Positions 6,255-7,211 of a DNA stretch of 7,211 nucleotides are shown here, one piece after another (position 1 is the first letter of the stretch; every line of letters starts with the position of its first letter). The notes under the pieces were generated by a model. That model ran no database searches. It had not been told where the DNA came from and saw only the letters and a program-made list of their open reading frames with translations. The stretch is taken from positions 1-7,211 of the forward strand of contig UQOC01000078.1 in NCBI GenBank assembly GCA_900542565.1, written 5' to 3'. This stretch comes from an uncultured Eubacteriales bacterium. Lineage in GTDB: Bacteria > Bacillota > Clostridia > Peptostreptococcales > Anaerovoracaceae. Position numbers and translations under genes: made by a program.

Positions 6255-6416
6255 TCATTTATATAAAACCACCACATTTAGGGGGAGACTCCCTTGCCAC
6301 AGCTTATCGCCCGGCCCAGATCAGCCCGTTACAAAAAATCTCTGCCGCTGTTCGATCCCGTGCAATGTACACCGCTATGCCGCAGGCCGCCGGCACAGGG
6401 CTTTGGACAGTCCCAG

Positions 6417-6422
6417 TATAAT
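6417..6422 (+). promoter_or_regulatory. Possible -10 box for the gene at 6474
   Basis: TATAAT is a perfect -10 hexamer, 51 nt before the ATG. No good -35 is found 16-18 nt upstream; the nearest resemblance, TTGGAC at 6403-6408, is only 8 nt away. A short palindrome GGACAGTCC (6405-6413) abuts it and could bind a regulator that replaces the -35. This is a tentative call based on the hexamer and its position. Confidence 0.35.
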
Positions 6423-6473
6423 TTATCCCAAAACAGGAAAAACTAAGCCCAAAACAAAGGAGAGAACATTGTC

Positions 6474-6908
6474 ATGATAGAACAGGATACCATAAGATTG
6501 CTGCGGGAATGTGATGCCGGCATACAGATGGGTGTGTCGTCCATTGACGATGTGGTGGACCATGTCCACAGCAGAGGTCTGAAAAAATACCTGAGCGACT
6601 GCAGGGAGCAGCACAGCAGATTAAAAGAAGAAATAGATACCATGCTCCACGGCTTTCAGGACGGCGGAAAGGCGCCCAATCCACTGACCAGGGGCATGGC
6701 GCATGTCAGGACCAATGCCAGGATACTGATGGACAGCTCAGATGCGGCCATTGCGGATATTATAACCGATGGATGCAATATGGGTGTCAAATCCCTGAAC
6801 AGATACCTTAACCAGTACAAGGCAGCCGATGAAAGGTCAAAGGATATCACCAAGAGGCTGATAAACCTGGAAGAAAAACTGACAGAGGAGATCAGGCATT
6901 TTCTCTGA
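6474..6908 (+). CDS. Conserved hypothetical helical-bundle protein (ferritin-like/DUF2383-like)
   Basis: This is a 144-residue soluble protein, predicted to be almost entirely alpha-helical and rich in charged residues. Probable helices cover residues 5-33, 36-61, 72-86, 89-113 and 117-142. There is no signal peptide or membrane segment. The block TDGCNMGVKSLNRYLNQY (98-115) followed by ADERSKD and a Leu/Glu-rich helix matches, from memory, a family common in Clostridia and usually annotated as hypothetical or as a DUF2383/ferritin-like four-helix bundle. I see no clear ExxH di-iron motif, so metal binding is not supported. The ATG at 6474 has AAAGGAG (6456-6462) at a slightly long 11-nt spacing; the only nearby alternative, a TTG at 6469, hits a stop at once. 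It is transcribed divergently from the his operon and stands alone, so context does not suggest a role. Confidence 0.85.
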   Translation: MIEQDTIRLLRECDAGIQMGVSSIDDVVDHVHSRGLKKYLSDCREQHSRLKEEIDTMLHGFQDGGKAPNPLTRGMAHVRTNARILMDSSDAAIADIITDGCNMGVKSLNRYLNQYKAADERSKDITKRLINLEEKLTEEIRHFL

Positions 6909-6994
6909 TAAGACATCAGAGGTGCCCGTAACGGCGGAGCGACTGACGGCCTGCAGCAGCTGACCGGCAAAATCAACGGATAATGTCTAGGCAG

Positions 6995-7018
6995 TGGCAA
7001 ACCGAAATATTTTTGCCA
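6995..7018 (+). terminator. Stem-loop downstream of the helical-bundle gene, possible terminator
   Basis: TGGCAAA (6995-7001) pairs with TTTGCCA (7012-7018) around a 10-nt loop. It lies 87 nt after the stop codon and no T run follows the stem, so it is a weak terminator candidate. It may instead be part of the hairpin cluster to its right. Confidence 0.3.
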
Positions 7019-7054
7019 TGGAAAAGTTCTCAATAAGCGGAAAAACCATGTTGA

Positions 7055-7072
7055 CGAGAAACCTTTTTCTCG
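7055..7072. repeat. Perfect 7-bp hairpin with a 4-nt loop
   Basis: CGAGAAA (7055-7061) and TTTCTCG (7066-7072) are exact complements around CCTT. No T run follows on either strand. The stem core resembles the GAGAACC boxes to its right (GAGAA shared). Confidence 0.65.
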
Positions 7073-7096
7073 AAAGAGTTCTTAAAGACCGGTAAG

Positions 7097-7208
7097 GGCC
7101 GCCTGCTGAGAACCTGGTTTGCTGATACGGTTCTCTGCCCATTGTATTATCTGTGCAAAGAGAACCTAAATTGCATTTGGATAACGATTTAGGTTCTCAG
7201 CGGCGGCC
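7097..7208. repeat. 18-bp inverted repeat enclosing two GAGAACC hairpins
   Basis: GGCCGCCTGCTGAGAACCT (7097-7115) and AGGTTCTCAGCGGCGGCC (7191-7208) are complementary over 18 bp with one bulged T at 7104. Inside, GAGAACC (7108-7114) can pair with GGTTCTC (7129-7135), and GAGAACCTAAAT (7160-7171) pairs perfectly over 12 bp with ATTTAGGTTCTC (7187-7198). The outer and inner pairings share boxes, so the structure can switch between one long stem and two hairpins. It could be the end of a mobile element, a structured RNA, recombination sites or clustered operators. The neighbouring DNA is outside the window. Confidence 0.75.
7160..7198. repeat. Perfect 12-bp inverted repeat GAGAACCTAAAT
   Basis: The arms at 7160-7171 and 7187-7198 are exact reverse complements with a 15-nt loop. 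It is the longest perfect stem at the right end and forms the right half of the enclosing structure. No T run follows on the plus strand. Confidence 0.8.
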
Positions 7209-7211
7209 ACG

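Larger units (their letters stand above)
6041..6294. repeat. Array of AGGGGGA/TCCCCCT palindromic units (MITE- or REP-like)
   Basis: AGGGGGA occurs at 6045, 6088, 6195, 6238 and 6280, with spacings of 43, 107, 43 and 42 bp. Matching C tracts lie at 6058-6064, 6165-6171, 6208-6213, 6251-6254 and 6291-6293. Three copies share TAGGGGGAG (6044, 6087, 6279) and two share ATTCCCCCTGAA (6056 and 6163). Several units are local hairpins with arms of 4-7 bp. The pair TCCCCCT at 6165-6171 and AGGGGGA at 6280-6286 is concentric with the 16-bp inverted repeat at 6197-6254, which suggests one larger nested palindrome. The DNA between the tracts is A-rich and unlike the his genes. Open frames across it (6014-6277 minus, 6119-6421 plus) only translate the repeats. 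No transposase and no target duplication is visible. Confidence 0.75.
6909..7211. other. Gene-free right end with stacked stem-loops
   Basis: No ORF with a ribosome binding site and no known RNA gene is visible in these 303 bases. The first 85 bases show nothing distinctive. From 6995 onward the sequence is mostly inverted repeats, listed separately, and the last of these reaches nearly to the window edge. Confidence 0.6.

Noticed and set aside
6014..6277. Minus-strand 87-codon open frame
   Set aside because: It is the translation of the same repeats on the other strand, rich in Phe/Pro/Leu from C tracts, with no plausible start signal.
6041..6294. CRISPR array interpretation of the 42-43 bp spacing
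   Set aside because: The repeated element is only about 7-12 bp and palindromic, unit content varies, one interval is 107 bp, and no cas genes are present.
6345..6365. TTCGATC resembling a tRNA T-loop
   Set aside because: The flanking five bases do not form the T stem, and no anticodon or acceptor arms are found upstream.
6119..6477. Two plus-strand open frames (6119-6421 and 6154-6477)
   Set aside because: They run through the palindrome array, have no good ribosome binding site, and their translations only reflect the repeated G and C tracts.

Overview
The window is dominated by a leftward (minus-strand) histidine biosynthesis operon in the order hisZ-hisG-hisD-hisC-hisB-hisH. hisH runs off the left edge. 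The gene order, the short HisG paired with a HisZ regulatory subunit, the strong AAGGAG-type ribosome binding sites and the style of the HisZ sequence all suggest a Gram-positive Clostridia-type bacterium. Lachnospiraceae or a relative is my best guess, with moderate GC. This is inferred from gene content; there is no rRNA or other taxonomic marker here.

His operon (1-5734, minus strand). HisZ and HisG form the ATP phosphoribosyltransferase that starts the pathway. HisB (monofunctional imidazoleglycerol-phosphate dehydratase), HisC (histidinol-phosphate aminotransferase) and HisD (histidinol dehydrogenase) carry out late steps. HisH is the glutaminase half of imidazole glycerol phosphate synthase. 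hisA, hisF and hisI/E are not in the window and would be expected further left. Junctions are tight and translationally coupled: a 4-nt ATGA overlap at hisZ/hisG, a 1-nt gap at hisD/hisC, a 14-nt overlap at hisC/hisB and a 1-nt TGATG overlap at hisB/hisH. The exception is a 123-nt hisG-hisD gap packed with GGCCGG palindromes. HisZ carries a roughly 50-residue Ala/Pro/Gln-rich insert in mid-protein, and HisD has a tail of about 37 residues with no family counterpart that I recognise. A good extended -10 promoter lies upstream of hisZ (5814-5842).

Divergent intergenic region (5735-6473). It holds the his promoter and leader. Next comes about 250 bp (6041-6294) of recurring AGGGGGA/TCCCCCT palindromes, with a 42-43 bp spacing between several units and a perfect 16-bp inverted repeat at its core. 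I read this as a MITE-like or REP-like non-coding element. A possible -10 box for the rightward gene follows.

Right end (6474-7211, plus strand). A single 144-residue all-helical protein, probably a ferritin-like/four-helix-bundle conserved hypothetical, is followed by about 300 bp without a gene. That stretch contains several stem-loops and ends in a two-hairpin structure enclosed by an 18-bp inverted repeat, built from four GAGAACC/GGTTCTC boxes. The structure stops at the window edge, so what it belongs to cannot be seen.

I do not see a complete undescribed system here. The most unusual elements are the palindrome array, the terminal GAGAACC structure and the low-complexity additions to the histidine enzymes.
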